Notes under the pieces: model-generated
What the model was told of the DNA's origin: nothing
What the model saw: only the letters and a program-made list of their open reading frames with translations
Database searches by the model: none
Program-made: the position numbers and the translations under genes
In this document: one piece after another, positions 51,814 through 63,356 of the stretch
Position numbering within the stretch: the first letter of the stretch is position 1
How the letters are laid out: each line of letters begins with the position of its first letter
Source of the DNA: Aureitalea marina
Lineage (GTDB): Bacteria > Bacteroidota > Bacteroidia > Flavobacteriales > Flavobacteriaceae
DNA length: 64,000 nt
Direction of reading: 5' to 3'
Assembly (NCBI RefSeq): GCF_002943755.1
Contig: NZ_MQUB01000001.1
Span: 1,662,501 to 1,726,500 of the forward strand

Positions 51814-53418
51814 ATGTCCTTATTGACAGAAATTGACAGACGAAAGACCTTCGGGATCATCTCTCACCCGGATGCGGGAAAGACTACATTAACAGAAAAG
51901 CTTCTGTTGTTTGGTGGTGCCATCCAGGAAGCTGGAGCTGTTAAAAGCAACAAGATTAAAAAAGGTGCTACGAGCGATTTCATGGAGATAGAGCGACAAA
52001 GAGGAATCTCTGTAGCCACATCTGTTCTAGCCTTTGAATATCAAGGAATTAAGATCAATATCTTAGATACTCCTGGTCACAAGGATTTTGCCGAAGATAC
52101 CTTCCGAACATTAACTGCAGTAGACAGCGTAATTGTGGTTATAGATGTGGCTAAGGGTGTGGAGGAGCAGACCGAAAAATTGGTAGAGGTCTGTAGAATG
52201 CGAAACATCCCCATCATTGTATTTGTAAATAAACTGGACCGGGAAGGAAAGGATGCCTTCGATCTTTTAGACGAGATCGAGCAGAAATTACATCTTAGAG
52301 TTACGCCTTTGAGCTTTCCGATTGGAATGGGATATGATTTTAAGGGGATCTATAACATCTGGGAGAAGAATGTCAATCTTTTTGAGGGCAGTAAACGGCA
52401 GGAGATCGAGGATTCAATTCACATAGAGAATTTAGAATCCGAGGAATTGGATCAATTGGTAGGTTCTGATGCTGCCGATCAACTCCGTGAAGAGCTAGAA
52501 TTGGTATACGAGGTTTACCCTAATTTTGACCGGGAAGCTTATTTAGAGGGGGCACTACAGCCTGTTTTCTTTGGCTCTGCCCTGAATAATTTTGGGGTTC
52601 GCGAATTGCTGGATTGTTTTGTAGAGATCGCTCCAAAGCCGCGTCCGAAGGAAAGTAGTACCCGTCTGGTCAAACCAGAAGAAGAGGACTTCAGTGGATT
52701 TGTCTTTAAGATCCACGCCAATATGGACCCCAAACACAGGGATAGATTGGCTTTTGTCAAGATCGTTTCGGGCACTTTCGAAAGGAATACGCCTTATCTT
52801 CATGTGCGCAATCAGAAAAAACTCAAATTTTCCAGCCCGAATGCCTTCTTTGCCGAAAAGAAACAGATCGTGGACGTTTCATACCCTGGTGACATAGTCG
52901 GCCTTCACGATACCGGTAACTTCAAGATCGGTGACACCCTCACAGAAGGGGAACAAATGGAATTCAAAGGCATTCCCAGCTTTTCTCCTGAGCATTTTAA
53001 ATACATCAATAATGCCGATCCGATGAAAAGCAAACAACTGGAAAAAGGGATCGACCAATTGATGGATGAAGGTGTAGCTCAGTTGTTCCGATTGGAATTG
53101 AACGGAAGAAAGGTGATCGGTACCGTGGGCGCGTTGCAGTTTGAAGTGATTCAGTATCGTCTGGAACATGAATATGGCGCAAAATGTAGTTACGAACAGC
53201 TCAATGTACACAAAGCGTGTTGGGTAGACCCAGAAGATGCAAACAGTGAGGAATTCAAGGAATTCAAACGGGTGAAGTCTAAATTCTTAGCCAAGGATAA
53301 ACAGGGACAACTGGTCTACCTCGCAGATTCTGCCTTTACACTCCAAATGACTCAACAGAAATACCCTTCGGTGAAATTGCATTTTGTAAGTGAGTTTGAT
53401 TCGGTGGAGAACGGTTAG
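51814..53418 (+). CDS. prfC: peptide chain release factor 3
   Basis: A 534-residue translational GTPase (E. coli RF3 is 529). GTP-binding motifs are visible: G1 SHPDAGKTTLTEKLL, the RF3-type switch region (QRGISVATSVLAFEY), G3 DTPGHKDF and G4 NKLDRE. The RF3-specific C-terminal domains follow (FKIHANMDPKHRDRLAFVKIVSG, GALQFEVIQYRLEHEYG). It recycles RF1/RF2 from the ribosome after peptide release. The in-frame ATG at 51688 would add 42 unrelated residues; 51814 gives the family start MSLLTEIDRRKTFGIISHPD. Single gene, convergent with the rpoBC operon. The 270-base gap downstream has no clear plus-strand terminator. Confidence 0.96.
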   Translation: MSLLTEIDRRKTFGIISHPDAGKTTLTEKLLLFGGAIQEAGAVKSNKIKKGATSDFMEIERQRGISVATSVLAFEYQGIKINILDTPGHKDFAEDTFRTLTAVDSVIVVIDVAKGVEEQTEKLVEVCRMRNIPIIVFVNKLDREGKDAFDLLDEIEQKLHLRVTPLSFPIGMGYDFKGIYNIWEKNVNLFEGSKRQEIEDSIHIENLESEELDQLVGSDAADQLREELELVYEVYPNFDREAYLEGALQPVFFGSALNNFGVRELLDCFVEIAPKPRPKESSTRLVKPEEEDFSGFVFKIHANMDPKHRDRLAFVKIVSGTFERNTPYLHVRNQKKLKFSSPNAFFAEKKQIVDVSYPGDIVGLHDTGNFKIGDTLTEGEQMEFKGIPSFSPEHFKYINNADPMKSKQLEKGIDQLMDEGVAQLFRLELNGRKVIGTVGALQFEVIQYRLEHEYGAKCSYEQLNVHKACWVDPEDANSEEFKEFKRVKSKFLAKDKQGQLVYLADSAFTLQMTQQKYPSVKLHFVSEFDSVENG

Positions 53419-53662
53419 TCGTTAGTCAAAGATTCAATTTTTCCAATCACTCTTAACGATTCACGATTAACCAATTTTACACTGGGGGCCCCATGACCCG
53501 TCCGGGAACAATCTACCCCCATTTTTCCTCAATCCAAAAGGAAATTCCACATGATCCTTCCATTTCTTGAATGCTATATCGTTGATTCAAGAATATCTTC
53601 TCATCAAGTCAGTAGATTTTTGACCGCAGTACAATTTGTTAAATTGACTCATGATCAACCAC

Positions 53663-53687
53663 AAAAAAAACCGGCATCTGCCGGTTT
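53663..53687 (-). terminator. intrinsic terminator of the rplA-rpoC-DUF3467 operon
   Basis: AAACCGGCA/TGCCGGTTT (53668-53687) forms the stem, and eight consecutive T follow on the minus strand (A run 53663-53670). It starts only 3 bases past the DUF3467 stop. Confidence 0.93.
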
Positions 53688-53690
53688 ATG

Positions 53691-54005
53691 TTATGCTTCA
53701 CCAGTAGGCCCGAAATTGATCGGGATAGGTGGTTGCTGATAATCCTTAATCTCACCGTGCGTCTGTTCAAAACGACCTACATTGTCATGCAACGCCTTTA
53801 AAAATCGCTTGGCGTGCTGAGGCGTCAAAATTATACGGGACTTCACCTTACTTTTGGGAACTCCCGGCATAATGGCAACAAAATCAACCACAAACTCAGA
53901 TTGCGAATGATTGATAATAGCCAGGTTACTGTAAGTTCCCTGAGCCATGGATTCGTCCAATTCGATATTGATCTGGGCTTGCTTCTTGTTGTTCTCTTCT
54001 GCCAT
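53691..54005 (-). CDS. DUF3467-domain protein
   Basis: A 104-residue protein matching the DUF3467 pattern: INIELDESMAQGTYSNLAIINHSQSEFVVDFVAIMPG, then SKVKSRIILTPQHAKRFLKALHDNVGRFE. The family is small, cytoplasmic and of unknown function. It lies 53 bases after rpoC and before the operon terminator, a linkage to RNA polymerase genes that is common in Bacteroidota and suggests co-expression with the transcription machinery. Confidence 0.88.
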   Translation of the reverse strand: MAEENNKKQAQINIELDESMAQGTYSNLAIINHSQSEFVVDFVAIMPGVPKSKVKSRIILTPQHAKRFLKALHDNVGRFEQTHGEIKDYQQPPIPINFGPTGEA

Positions 54006-54058
54006 ATTCGATCAGCTTATAAAGAACTTGCGCCCCCGATGGGAGCGCAAGTTTATGA

Positions 54059-57000
54059 TTAATTAAAGTTTACTTCTTGCTTCTCCATGGTGAGTTCTTC
54101 CAACTCTTCTTTGGAGCCTACAATGATGGTATCGTAACTACGCATACCTGTTCCGGCTGGGATTCGGTGACCTACGATCACGTTCTCCTTCAGACCTTCC
54201 AAGGTATCTACTTTACCGCTAACAGCAGCCTCGTTCAGTACCTTCGTGGTTTCCTGGAAGGAAGCCGCAGAGATAAAGGACTTAGTCTGAAGCGAAGCAC
54301 GTGTGATACCCTGAAGTATTGGCGTAGCCGTAGCAGGTACCGCATCACGAGCTTCCACCAGAGCCTTGTCTTCTCGACGCATGATAGAATTCTCATCTCT
54401 CAAATCACGAGGAGATACGATCTGACCTTCTTTCAGATTCTCGCTATCACCAGCATTCTCTACTACTTTCATACCGAAGATCTTATCGTTCTCCTCCATG
54501 AAGTCGTATTTGTGAACTAACTGATTCTCCAGGAAGACCGTGTCTCCCGGATCAACGATCTGCACCTTGCGCATCATCTGACGAACAACTACTTCAAAGT
54601 GTTTGTCATTGATCTTCACCCCTTGCAGTCGGTAAACCTCCTGCACCTCGTTCACCAAGTATTGCTGAACGGCAGATGGACCTTCAATTCGAAGGATGTC
54701 GACTGGAGTGATTGCTCCATCCGACAGTGGCATTCCGGCCCGTACGTAGTCATTTTCCTGAACAACGATCTGGTTGGACAGTTTGACCAGGTACTTTTTG
54801 ATCTCACCGATCTTAGACTCGACGATGATCTCACGGTTACCACGCTTGATCTTACCAAATGACACTACACCGTCAATTTCTGATACAACCGCAGGGTTAG
54901 ATGGGTTACGAGCCTCGAATAGCTCGGTCACTCGTGGAAGACCACCAGTAATATCACCAGCCTTGGCGGATTTACGTGGAATCTTAACCAGGATCTTACC
55001 TACCTTGATCTTCTCATTGTCATCCACCATTAGGTGGGCTCCAACGGGCAAGTTATATGAACGGATTACCTCTCCTTTAGTTCCAAGGATCTGCAGGGTA
55101 GGAATCTTCTTTTTATCACGTGATTCGGAAATAACTTTTTCCTGGAATCCGGTCTGTTCGTCTATCTCTACTTGGTATGTTATACCTTGTTCGATATTTT
55201 CATATTGGATCTTACCGGCAAACTCGGAGATAATAACACCATTATAAGGATCCCATTGACAAACTACATCCCCAGTCTTCAGCTTCTGACCATCTTTCAC
55301 AAAAATGGTAGAACCATAAGGAATATTGTTTGTGCTCAGGGTAATACCAGTCTTCTCATCGACCAACTTGATCTCAGAAGTTCGGGAGATTACGATATCT
55401 ACCTTCTTACCTTCTGCATCTTCTCCCTTAACTGTTTTCAGATCCTCGATCTCTGCTTTACCATCAAATTTGACAACAAGCTTGTTCTCTTCAGAGATGT
55501 TACCCGCAATACCACCCACGTGGAAGGTACGCAGAGTTAGCTGTGTTCCGGGCTCACCAATGGACTGGGCAGCAACAACGCCAACAGCTTCTCCTCTTTG
55601 AACCATCTTGTTAGTAGCCAGGTTACGTCCGTAACACTGGGCACAGATTCCTTTCCTGGCCTCACAGGTCAGGGCAGAACGCACTTCGATAGATTCTACT
55701 GGAGAGGCGTCGATGATCTCGGCTATCTCGTCTGTGATCTGCTGACCAGCAGAAACCAATAGTTCCTCGGTCAACGGATCGTATACATCGTGCAGAGAAG
55801 TACGGCCCTTGATTCGCTCGGCCATACGTTCAACGACTTCGTCATTTTTCTTCAATGCAGAAACCTCAATACCTCTTAACGTGCCACAGTCCTCCTCATT
55901 GATGATCACATCTTGTGAAACATCTACCAGACGACGGGTCAGGTAACCTGCATCAGCCGTTTTAAGGGCGGTATCGGCAAGTCCTTTACGAGCACCGTGA
56001 GTAGAGATAAAGTATTCCAGAATCGAAAGTCCTTCTTTAAAGTTAGACAGAATCGGGTTCTCAATGATCTCCCCACCTCCGGCACTGGATTTCTTAGGCT
56101 TGGCCATCAGTCCACGCATACCGGTCAACTGACGAATTTGCTCCTTGGATCCCCTTGCACCGGAATCCAGCATCATATATACGGAGTTAAACCCTTGTTG
56201 ATCTTCCCGGATACGCTTCATGGAAAGCTCCGTGAGCTCAGCATTAGTAGCGGTCCAGATATCGATCACCTGGTTGTAACGCTCGTTATTGGTAATCAGA
56301 CCCATGTTGTAATTCCCGATGATCCCGTCAACCTGTTGGTTGGCGTCATCGATCATGGTCTGTTTCTCGGCCGGGATAATGATATCACCCAAGCTAAAGG
56401 ATAGTCCTCCTTCAAAGGCGAATTTGTACCCCAGGTCCTTGATCTCATCCAGGAACTCGGCGGTCTCCGGTACAGAAGTAACCTTCAGGATGTTACCGAT
56501 AATATCACGAAGTGACTTCTTAGTCAGTACTTCATTGATGTAACCGGCCGCCTCAGGCACCTTGTCATTAAAGATCACACGACCAACAGTTGTTTCGATC
56601 AATTGGTTGACCAACTCGCCTTCTTCATTGAAGTCCATGGTGCGAACACGGATATTGGCATTCAGATCTACCTTTCTCTCGTTGTAGGCAATAAATACCT
56701 CTTCGGGAGAATAGAAGGTCAAGCCTTCACCTTGAACTACGTGATTCTTAGTCGACTTACGAGACTTGGTCATATAGTACAGACCTAGTACCATATCCTG
56801 AGATGGAACCGCTACCGGAGATCCGTTAGCAGGGTTCAGGATATTGTGAGAAGCCAGCATCAACAATTGTGCTTCTAAGATCGCTTCTGGTCCAAGCGGA
56901 AGGTGTACTGCCATCTGGTCACCATCGAAGTCGGCGTTAAAAGCCGTACAAACCAATGGGTGAAGCTGGATGGCCTTACCTTCGATCAGTTTAGGTTGGA

Positions 57001-58357
57001 AAGCCTGAATCCCTAATCTGTGCAGGGTTGGGGCCCGGTTCAATAATACCGGATGTCCTTTCAGGACATTCTCCAGGATATCCCAAACTACAGGTTCCTT
57101 CTTGTCGATGATCTTCTTGGCAGACTTAACTGTCTTAACAATACCACGCTCGATCAGTTTTCTGATCACAAATGGCTTGTAAAGCTCAGCCGCCATATCT
57201 TTTGGAATACCGCATTCATACAGCTTCAGCTCTGGACCTACAACGATCACAGAACGCGCTGAATAATCTACACGCTTACCGAGTAGGTTCTGACGGAAAC
57301 GTCCTTGCTTACCTTTCAATGAATCGGAAAGGGATTTCAACGGACGGTTGCTGTCGGTCTTCACGGCAGAAGACTTACGGGTATTATCGAACAGGGAGTC
57401 TACGGACTCCTGCAGCATACGTTTTTCGTTTCTCAAGATCACTTCCGGAGCCTTGATCTCCATCAATCGCTTCAGACGATTGTTACGGATGATCACTCGA
57501 CGATACAAGTCGTTAAGGTCGGAAGTAGCGAATCGACCACCATCCAGTGGTACCAATGGACGCAATTCTGGTGGAATAACCGGCACCACTTTCATGATCA
57601 TCCATTCTGGGTTGTTCTCTCGGTTGTGCTGAGCATCTCGGAAAGCCTCTACCACTTGCAGACGCTTCAGGGCCTCAGTCTTCCTTTGTTTGGAAGTTTC
57701 GTTATTGGCCTTGTGGCGCAACTCGTAGGACAACTCATCCAGGTTGATACGTTGCAACAGATCGATCAAACAATCGGCACCCATCTTGGCGATGAATTTG
57801 TTTGGATCGCTGTCTTCCAGGTACTGATTCTCTGCCGGAAGGGCATCGATGATATTCAAGTACTCTTCCTCAGTCAGGAAGTCCATCTTCTGAACAGGCT
57901 CTCCTTCCTCGTTAGTAGCGATACCCGGCTGAATGACCACATAACGTTCGTAATAAATGATCATATCCAGTTTCTTGGATGGCAATCCAAGCAGGTAACC
58001 GATCTTATTTGGTAAAGAACGGAAGTACCAGATATGCGCTACAGGGACAACCAGGTTGATGTGGCCTACGCGATCGCGACGTACCTTCTTCTCGGTAACC
58101 TCGACACCACAACGGTCACAGACGATTCCTTTATATCGGATTCGCTTATATTTTCCACAGGCACATTCATAATCTTTCACGGGACCAAAGATCCGCTCAC
58201 AGAACAAACCATCTCGTTCTGGCTTGTGAGTACGGTAGTTAATGGTCTCCGGCTTAAGCACTTCCCCTTGTGACTCGGCCAGGATGGACTCCGGAGAGGC
58301 CAACCCGATTGAGATCTTGTTGAACTTAACTGCTGTGTTTTCCTTATTTCTAGCCAT
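54059..58357 (-). CDS. rpoC: DNA-directed RNA polymerase subunit beta'
   Basis: 1432 residues. Key motifs: the N-terminal zinc-binding segment ([21 protein letters not shown]), the catalytic [12 protein letters not shown] with three Mg-binding Asp, the second zinc site near [14 protein letters not shown], and the trigger-loop region ([16 protein letters not shown]). It forms the RNA polymerase active site with beta. An upstream in-frame ATG (58393) adds 12 residues not seen in the family; [19 protein letters not shown] is the usual flavobacterial start, so 58357 is chosen. The 77-base gap from rpoB holds a 7-bp hairpin (TGAGGCA/TGCCTCA, 58386-58408). Confidence 0.98.
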   Translation of the reverse strand: MARNKENTAVKFNKISIGLASPESILAESQGEVLKPETINYRTHKPERDGLFCERIFGPVKDYECACGKYKRIRYKGIVCDRCGVEVTEKKVRRDRVGHINLVVPVAHIWYFRSLPNKIGYLLGLPSKKLDMIIYYERYVVIQPGIATNEEGEPVQKMDFLTEEEYLNIIDALPAENQYLEDSDPNKFIAKMGADCLIDLLQRINLDELSYELRHKANNETSKQRKTEALKRLQVVEAFRDAQHNRENNPEWMIMKVVPVIPPELRPLVPLDGGRFATSDLNDLYRRVIIRNNRLKRLMEIKAPEVILRNEKRMLQESVDSLFDNTRKSSAVKTDSNRPLKSLSDSLKGKQGRFRQNLLGKRVDYSARSVIVVGPELKLYECGIPKDMAAELYKPFVIRKLIERGIVKTVKSAKKIIDKKEPVVWDILENVLKGHPVLLNRAPTLHRLGIQAFQPKLIEGKAIQLHPLVCTAFNADFDGDQMAVHLPLGPEAILEAQLLMLASHNILNPANGSPVAVPSQDMVLGLYYMTKSRKSTKNHVVQGEGLTFYSPEEVFIAYNERKVDLNANIRVRTMDFNEEGELVNQLIETTVGRVIFNDKVPEAAGYINEVLTKKSLRDIIGNILKVTSVPETAEFLDEIKDLGYKFAFEGGLSFSLGDIIIPAEKQTMIDDANQQVDGIIGNYNMGLITNNERYNQVIDIWTATNAELTELSMKRIREDQQGFNSVYMMLDSGARGSKEQIRQLTGMRGLMAKPKKSSAGGGEIIENPILSNFKEGLSILEYFISTHGARKGLADTALKTADAGYLTRRLVDVSQDVIINEEDCGTLRGIEVSALKKNDEVVERMAERIKGRTSLHDVYDPLTEELLVSAGQQITDEIAEIIDASPVESIEVRSALTCEARKGICAQCYGRNLATNKMVQRGEAVGVVAAQSIGEPGTQLTLRTFHVGGIAGNISEENKLVVKFDGKAEIEDLKTVKGEDAEGKKVDIVISRTSEIKLVDEKTGITLSTNNIPYGSTIFVKDGQKLKTGDVVCQWDPYNGVIISEFAGKIQYENIEQGITYQVEIDEQTGFQEKVISESRDKKKIPTLQILGTKGEVIRSYNLPVGAHLMVDDNEKIKVGKILVKIPRKSAKAGDITGGLPRVTELFEARNPSNPAVVSEIDGVVSFGKIKRGNREIIVESKIGEIKKYLVKLSNQIVVQENDYVRAGMPLSDGAITPVDILRIEGPSAVQQYLVNEVQEVYRLQGVKINDKHFEVVVRQMMRKVQIVDPGDTVFLENQLVHKYDFMEENDKIFGMKVVENAGDSENLKEGQIVSPRDLRDENSIMRREDKALVEARDAVPATATPILQGITRASLQTKSFISAASFQETTKVLNEAAVSGKVDTLEGLKENVIVGHRIPAGTGMRSYDTIIVGSKEELEELTMEKQEVNFN

Positions 58358-58434
58358 AATAATATAAACTATCTTGTTAACTATTTGAGGCATTCCCTCG
58401 CTGCCTCAGGCGAAAACAAACTGTGAAACAGTCG

Positions 58435-61400
58435 CTACTCTTCGAAGCGAACATCAAGACCAAGGCCTTTCAGTTCGTGCATCAATACATTGAAAGATTC
58501 TGGCAATCCAGGTTCTGGCATTGGCTCACCTTTTACGATAGACTCGTAAGTTTTAGCTCGTCCAACAACATCATCTGATTTTACCGTCAGGATCTCACGT
58601 AGTGTGCTGGATGCACCATAGGCCTCGAGAGCCCAAACCTCCATCTCACCAAATCGCTGACCACCAAATTGTGCCTTACCTCCTAGAGGTTGCTGAGTGA
58701 TCAGGGAGTATGGTCCGATAGAACGTGCGTGCATCTTATCGTCTACCATGTGACCCAGTTTCAACATATAGATAACTCCTACGGTAGCCGGTTGATCAAA
58801 TCGATCTCCCGTTCCACCATCATATAGATAGGTATGTCCGAATTGAGGAATACCGGCTTCTTCTGTCAGCTCGTTGATCTGATCCAGAGAAGCTCCATCA
58901 AAAATTGGAGTGGCAAACTTGCGACCCAGTTTTTGACCTGCCCATCCAAGTACGGTCTCATAGATCTGACCGATATTCATACGCGATGGTACCCCTAGTG
59001 GGTTCAACACGATATCGACAGGAGTTCCGTCTTCCAGGAATGGCATATCCTCTTCCCGAACGATACGGGCAACAATACCCTTGTTACCGTGACGTCCGGC
59101 CATTTTATCTCCAACCTTCAGTTTTCGTTTCTTGGCGATATACACCTTGGCCAACTTCAGGATACCAGCAGGAAGCTCATCTCCAACAGAGATGGTGAAC
59201 TTCTCACGTCTGAGGTTACCCTGCAGATCATTCTCCTTGATCTTATAGTTGTGCATCAGGTCTGCAACCAAGGCATTGGTCGCTTTATCTGTTGTCCAGG
59301 TTCCTCCGGTCAGGTGGGTGTAATCATCCACCGCGTTAAGCATCTTCAGGGTGTATTTCTTTCCTTTCGGGAAGACAACTTCACCTAGATCATTGCTTAC
59401 TCCCTGAGCAGTCTTACCACCAACGATACTGAACAATTTCTCGACCAAAACATCCTTCAATTCCTGGAACTTGGTCTCGTATTTCAGTTCCAGTTCGGCG
59501 ATATCCTCTTTATCCTTGGCTCGTTTGCGCTTGTCCTTGATAGCACGGGCAAACAGCTTCTTATCGATCACCACACCATTCAAAGATGGAGAGGCTTTCA
59601 AAGATGCATCCTTTACATCACCAGCCTTATCACCAAAGATGGCACGAAGAAGTTTCTCTTCCGGCGTTGGGTCGCTTTCTCCTTTTGGAGTAATCTTCCC
59701 GATCAGGATATCTCCAGGCTTGACCTCTGCACCAATACGGATCATACCGTGCTCGTCCAGATCCTTGGTCGCTTCTTCAGAAACGTTAGGGATGTCGTTG
59801 GTCAATTCTTCATTACCCAATTTAGTGTCTCGCACTTCGAGTGCGTACTCGTCAATGTGGATGGAGGTAAAGATATCCTCACGAACCACTTTTTCAGAGA
59901 TCACGATAGCATCCTCGAAGTTATACCCCTTCCAAGGCATAAAGGCTACCTTCATGTTTCTACCCAGAGCCAGCTCACCACTTTCGGTAGCATAACCCTG
60001 ACAAAGCACCTGACCCCTGTTCACTCGGTCACCCTTGCGGACGATCGGTTTTAGGTTGATAGAGGTACTCTGATTGGTCTTGCGGAATTTGATCAGATCA
60101 TAAGTCTTGGAATCTCCATCAAAGCTCACCATACGCTCCTGGTCTGAACGATCGTAGCGAATGATGATCTTATTAGCATCCACATACTCAACTTCCCCAT
60201 TTCCTTCTGCGTTGATCAGTACTCGGGAATCCGAGGCGACCTGACGCTCCAATCCGGTTCCAACGATAGGCGAATCGGCGATCAACAGTGGTACCGCCTG
60301 ACGCATCATGTTGGATCCCATCAGGGCCCGGTTCGCATCATCGTGCTCCAGGAATGGGATCAAGGATGCAGAGATGGACGAGATCTGGTTGGGAGCAACG
60401 TCTGTATAGTGAACTTCTTTTGGATCGACCACAGGGAAGTCACCTTCCATACGGGCAATTACCCGGTCAGAATCGATGGTTCCATCTTTCTTTAACGGGA
60501 TGTTCGCCTGGGCGATCAGTTTTTCTTCTTCTTCCTCTGCAGACAGATAGATCGGCTCATTCTTCAGATCGATCTTACCTTCCTCCACCTTGCGGTAAGG
60601 CGTCTCGATGAATCCGAGGTTATTCACCTTGGCGTATACAGATAATGAAGAGATCAGTCCAATGTTCGGCCCTTCAGGGGTCTCAATTGGACAAAGTCTT
60701 CCGTAGTGAGTATAGTGAACATCACGTACCTCGAAACCGGCACGCTCACGGGACAGACCTCCAGGTCCAAGGGCAGAAAGACGACGCTTGTGCGTGATCT
60801 CGGCCAAGGGGTTGGTCTGATCCATGAATTGAGACAACTGGTTGGTACCGAAGAAGGAGTTGATCACCGAAGACAATGTCTTGGCGTTGATCAGATCGAT
60901 CGGGGTAAATACCTCGTTGTCACGAACGTTCATACGCTCACGAATGGTTCGGGCCATACGGGCCAAACCAACACCGAACTGAGAACTTAACTGCTCACCA
61001 ACGGTACGAACACGTCGGTTGGAGAGGTGATCGATATCATCGATCTCTGCCTTGGAGTTGATCAGCTCGATCAAGTATTTAATGATGGTAATGATATCTT
61101 CTTTGGTCAGGATCTGCTTGTCCATTTCGATATCAAGACCTAATTTTTTGTTCATTCGGTATCGTCCTACCTCACCCAGATTGTATCGCTGGTCTGAGAA
61201 GAACAGTTTGTTGATGATACCACGAGCAGTCTCTTCATCGGGCGGCTCGGCATTACGCAACTGACGGTAGATATGCTCAACCGCTTCTTTTTCCGAGTTG
61301 GTTGGATCCTTCTGCAGGGTGTTGTGAATAATGGCATAGTCAGCCTGCAGGTTATCCTCCTTGTGAAGCAGGATGGTGGCCGAACCAGAATCGAGAATCT

Positions 61401-62247
61401 CCTCGATGTGCTCTTTTTCCAGAACAGTATCCCGATCCAGAACTATCTCGTTCCGTTCGATGGATACAACTTCTCCCGTATCCTCATCTACGAAGTCCTC
61501 ATGCCAGGTCTTCAAGACACGTGCAGCAAGCTTGCGTCCCATGAACTTCTTCAGTCCGGTCTTAGTGGCTTTCACCTCCTCTGCCAGGTCGAAGATCTCC
61601 AGGATATCCTTATCCCGCTCAAATCCGATAGCACGGAAGAGTGTGGTAACAGGTAATTTCTTCTTACGATCGATATAGGCGTACATTACGCTGTTGATAT
61701 CGGTCGCAAATTCTATCCAGGATCCTTTGAATGGAATTACCCTGGCTGAATAAAGCTTGGTTCCGTTGGCGTGGAATGACTGGCCAAAGAAAACCCCCGG
61801 TGAACGGTGTAACTGGGAAACAACTACACGCTCTGCTCCATTGATACAAAATGTACCACTTGGAGTCATGTAAGGGATGGTTCCCAGGTAAACGTCCTGC
61901 ACGATGGTTTCGAAGTCTTCATGCTCCTCATCGGTACAGTAAAGTTTTAATCTTGCCTTAAGCGGCACGCTATAGGTTAACCCTCGTTCTATACATTCCT
62001 GGATGGAATATCTTGGCGGATCTACAAAGTAGTCCAGAAATTCAAGTACGAACTGATTGCGGGTGTCTGTGATTGGGAAGTTTTCCATGAAGGTCTTGTA
62101 AAGCCCTTCATTGCCTCTCTCCTCTGATTTGGTCTCCAGTTGAAAAAAATCCTGGAAGGATTTGATCTGGATGTCTAAAAAGTCGGGGTAATCCGGCCTG
62201 TTTTGTACTGAGGAAAAATTCAGTCTTTCTGTTTGCGTTGCGGACAT
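58435..62247 (-). CDS. rpoB: DNA-directed RNA polymerase subunit beta
   Basis: 1270 residues with the complete beta-subunit layout. The rifampicin-binding cluster reads [33 protein letters not shown], the unmutated form (Gln, Asp, His and Ser at the classic positions). Conserved late motifs [11 protein letters not shown] and [24 protein letters not shown] are present, and the protein ends in the usual [11 protein letters not shown]-type tail. Start [14 protein letters not shown] fits the family. Upstream, the 137-base gap to rplL contains a long hairpin that may set the ratio of rpoB to ribosomal-protein mRNA. Confidence 0.98.
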   Translation of the reverse strand: MSATQTERLNFSSVQNRPDYPDFLDIQIKSFQDFFQLETKSEERGNEGLYKTFMENFPITDTRNQFVLEFLDYFVDPPRYSIQECIERGLTYSVPLKARLKLYCTDEEHEDFETIVQDVYLGTIPYMTPSGTFCINGAERVVVSQLHRSPGVFFGQSFHANGTKLYSARVIPFKGSWIEFATDINSVMYAYIDRKKKLPVTTLFRAIGFERDKDILEIFDLAEEVKATKTGLKKFMGRKLAARVLKTWHEDFVDEDTGEVVSIERNEIVLDRDTVLEKEHIEEILDSGSATILLHKEDNLQADYAIIHNTLQKDPTNSEKEAVEHIYRQLRNAEPPDEETARGIINKLFFSDQRYNLGEVGRYRMNKKLGLDIEMDKQILTKEDIITIIKYLIELINSKAEIDDIDHLSNRRVRTVGEQLSSQFGVGLARMARTIRERMNVRDNEVFTPIDLINAKTLSSVINSFFGTNQLSQFMDQTNPLAEITHKRRLSALGPGGLSRERAGFEVRDVHYTHYGRLCPIETPEGPNIGLISSLSVYAKVNNLGFIETPYRKVEEGKIDLKNEPIYLSAEEEEEKLIAQANIPLKKDGTIDSDRVIARMEGDFPVVDPKEVHYTDVAPNQISSISASLIPFLEHDDANRALMGSNMMRQAVPLLIADSPIVGTGLERQVASDSRVLINAEGNGEVEYVDANKIIIRYDRSDQERMVSFDGDSKTYDLIKFRKTNQSTSINLKPIVRKGDRVNRGQVLCQGYATESGELALGRNMKVAFMPWKGYNFEDAIVISEKVVREDIFTSIHIDEYALEVRDTKLGNEELTNDIPNVSEEATKDLDEHGMIRIGAEVKPGDILIGKITPKGESDPTPEEKLLRAIFGDKAGDVKDASLKASPSLNGVVIDKKLFARAIKDKRKRAKDKEDIAELELKYETKFQELKDVLVEKLFSIVGGKTAQGVSNDLGEVVFPKGKKYTLKMLNAVDDYTHLTGGTWTTDKATNALVADLMHNYKIKENDLQGNLRREKFTISVGDELPAGILKLAKVYIAKKRKLKVGDKMAGRHGNKGIVARIVREEDMPFLEDGTPVDIVLNPLGVPSRMNIGQIYETVLGWAGQKLGRKFATPIFDGASLDQINELTEEAGIPQFGHTYLYDGGTGDRFDQPATVGVIYMLKLGHMVDDKMHARSIGPYSLITQQPLGGKAQFGGQRFGEMEVWALEAYGASSTLREILTVKSDDVVGRAKTYESIVKGEPMPEPGLPESFNVLMHELKGLGLDVRFEE

Positions 62248-62323
62248 CGATGGACGGAAATTTAATTTATTACTCGGTGAGTGCGTATACTCGAAAAAAT
62301 AGAAACCTTTATATACGCAAAAT

Positions 62324-62362
62324 GGTTTAGGTCTTTTCCCGCTTGGGAGAAAGACCTAAACC
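62324..62362 (-). promoter_or_regulatory. long hairpin in the rplL-rpoB gap (candidate attenuator/processing site)
   Basis: GGTTTAGGTCTTT (62324-62336) and AAAGACCTAAACC (62350-62362) form a perfect 13-bp stem. The loop can pair further (TCCC/GGGA around GCTT). On the minus strand only four T follow (ATTTTG), so it would be a leaky terminator or a processing signal. Between it and rpoB lies an imperfect repeat GCGTATA...TATACGC (62283-62317). Confidence 0.65.
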
Positions 62363-62384
62363 TTAAGGTTTGGTAGCCAGGAGC

Positions 62385-62765
62385 TTATTTAAGCTCAACC
62401 TCGGCTCCAGCTTCTTCCAGCTGAGCTTTCAGTGCCTCAGCCTCGTCTTTGGCAACACCTTCCTTGATTGGAGATGGAGCGTTGTCAACAAGGGCTTTAG
62501 CATCTTTCAGACCTTGACCAGTAAGTTCTTTAACCAGCTTTACAACAGCCAGTTTAGAGGCACCAGCGGCCTTCAGGATTACGTCGAACTCAGTTTGCTC
62601 CTCAGCAGCGTCACCACCACCAGCAGCACCACCACCAGCAGCTACAGCAACTGCAGCAGCAGCAGGCTCGATACCGTACTCCTCTTTCAGGATATCAGCT
62701 AGTTCGTTAACCTCCTTTACGGTCAGGTTAACCAATTGTTCTGCGAAATCTTTTAAATCTGCCAT
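62385..62765 (-). CDS. rplL: 50S ribosomal protein L7/L12
   Basis: 126 residues. N-terminal dimerisation helices ([26 protein letters not shown]), an Ala/Gly-rich hinge ([17 protein letters not shown]) and the C-terminal factor-binding domain ([34 protein letters not shown]). It forms the ribosomal stalk with L10 and recruits translational GTPases. It lies 50 bases after rplJ. Confidence 0.98.
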   Translation of the reverse strand: MADLKDFAEQLVNLTVKEVNELADILKEEYGIEPAAAAVAVAAGGGAAGGGDAAEEQTEFDVILKAAGASKLAVVKLVKELTGQGLKDAKALVDNAPSPIKEGVAKDEAEALKAQLEEAGAEVELK

Positions 62766-62815
62766 TTTCTATCGTTTTAATAAAATTTTTATCTCTTGTT
62801 AATTAGTGCTTAATG

Positions 62816-63337
62816 CTATCCTTCCTTTTCGGAAAGTGTCTTTAGAATACCAGACAGTGTTCCTCCTCCTGATTTCAGGGCAGAGATAACATTCTTGGCC
62901 GGAGACTGTAGCAATCCGATGATCTCACCGATCAGCTCTTCACGCGACTTGATCTCAACCAGGGTCTCTAGTTGATCATCACCAATGAAGATGGCTTCTT
63001 CGATAAAAGCACCTTTCAATAGGGGCTTTTCGGATTTTTTACGGAACTCCTTGATTACTTTGGCTGGTGCATTACCAGCCTCTGCGATCATCAGGGAGGT
63101 GTTTCCTTTAAGTACGGTGCTCAAGTCACCAAAGTCCTTATCGGAACTCTCCATGGCCTTGGCCAATAGGGTATTCTTTACTACGCTTAGACTTACACCG
63201 GCTTTAAAACAAGCACGACGCAAGTTGGAAGTTGTACCTGCATCCAAACCTGAAATGTCCGCCAGATAGATGTTCTGGTTATCGGCCAGGGTTGCAGTCA
63301 ACTGCTCAATTACTTTTGATTTTTCTTCTCTAGTCAT
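62816..63337 (-). CDS. rplJ: 50S ribosomal protein L10
   Basis: 173 residues with the L10 layout: N-terminal rRNA-binding part (TREEKSKVIEQLTATLADNQNIYLADISGL, LRRACFKAGVSLSVVKNTLLAKAM), then PLLKGAFIEEAIFIGD and a C-terminal helix for binding L12 dimers. It anchors the stalk. Only 19 bases separate it from rplA, leaving little room for a classical L10 leader. Confidence 0.97.
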   Translation of the reverse strand: MTREEKSKVIEQLTATLADNQNIYLADISGLDAGTTSNLRRACFKAGVSLSVVKNTLLAKAMESSDKDFGDLSTVLKGNTSLMIAEAGNAPAKVIKEFRKKSEKPLLKGAFIEEAIFIGDDQLETLVEIKSREELIGEIIGLLQSPAKNVISALKSGGGTLSGILKTLSEKEG

Positions 63338-63356
63338 AATCGGTCAATGTTACTGC

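Noticed and set aside
53419-53690. Possible small gene (plus frame at 53551-53739) after prfC.
   Set aside because: No homology-like features and it runs through the minus-strand terminator and into DUF3467; regarded as chance.
62370-62702. Plus-strand frame opposite rplL (110 aa, Ser/Thr-rich).
   Set aside because: Shadow of the Ala/Gly-rich L7/L12 hinge codons.
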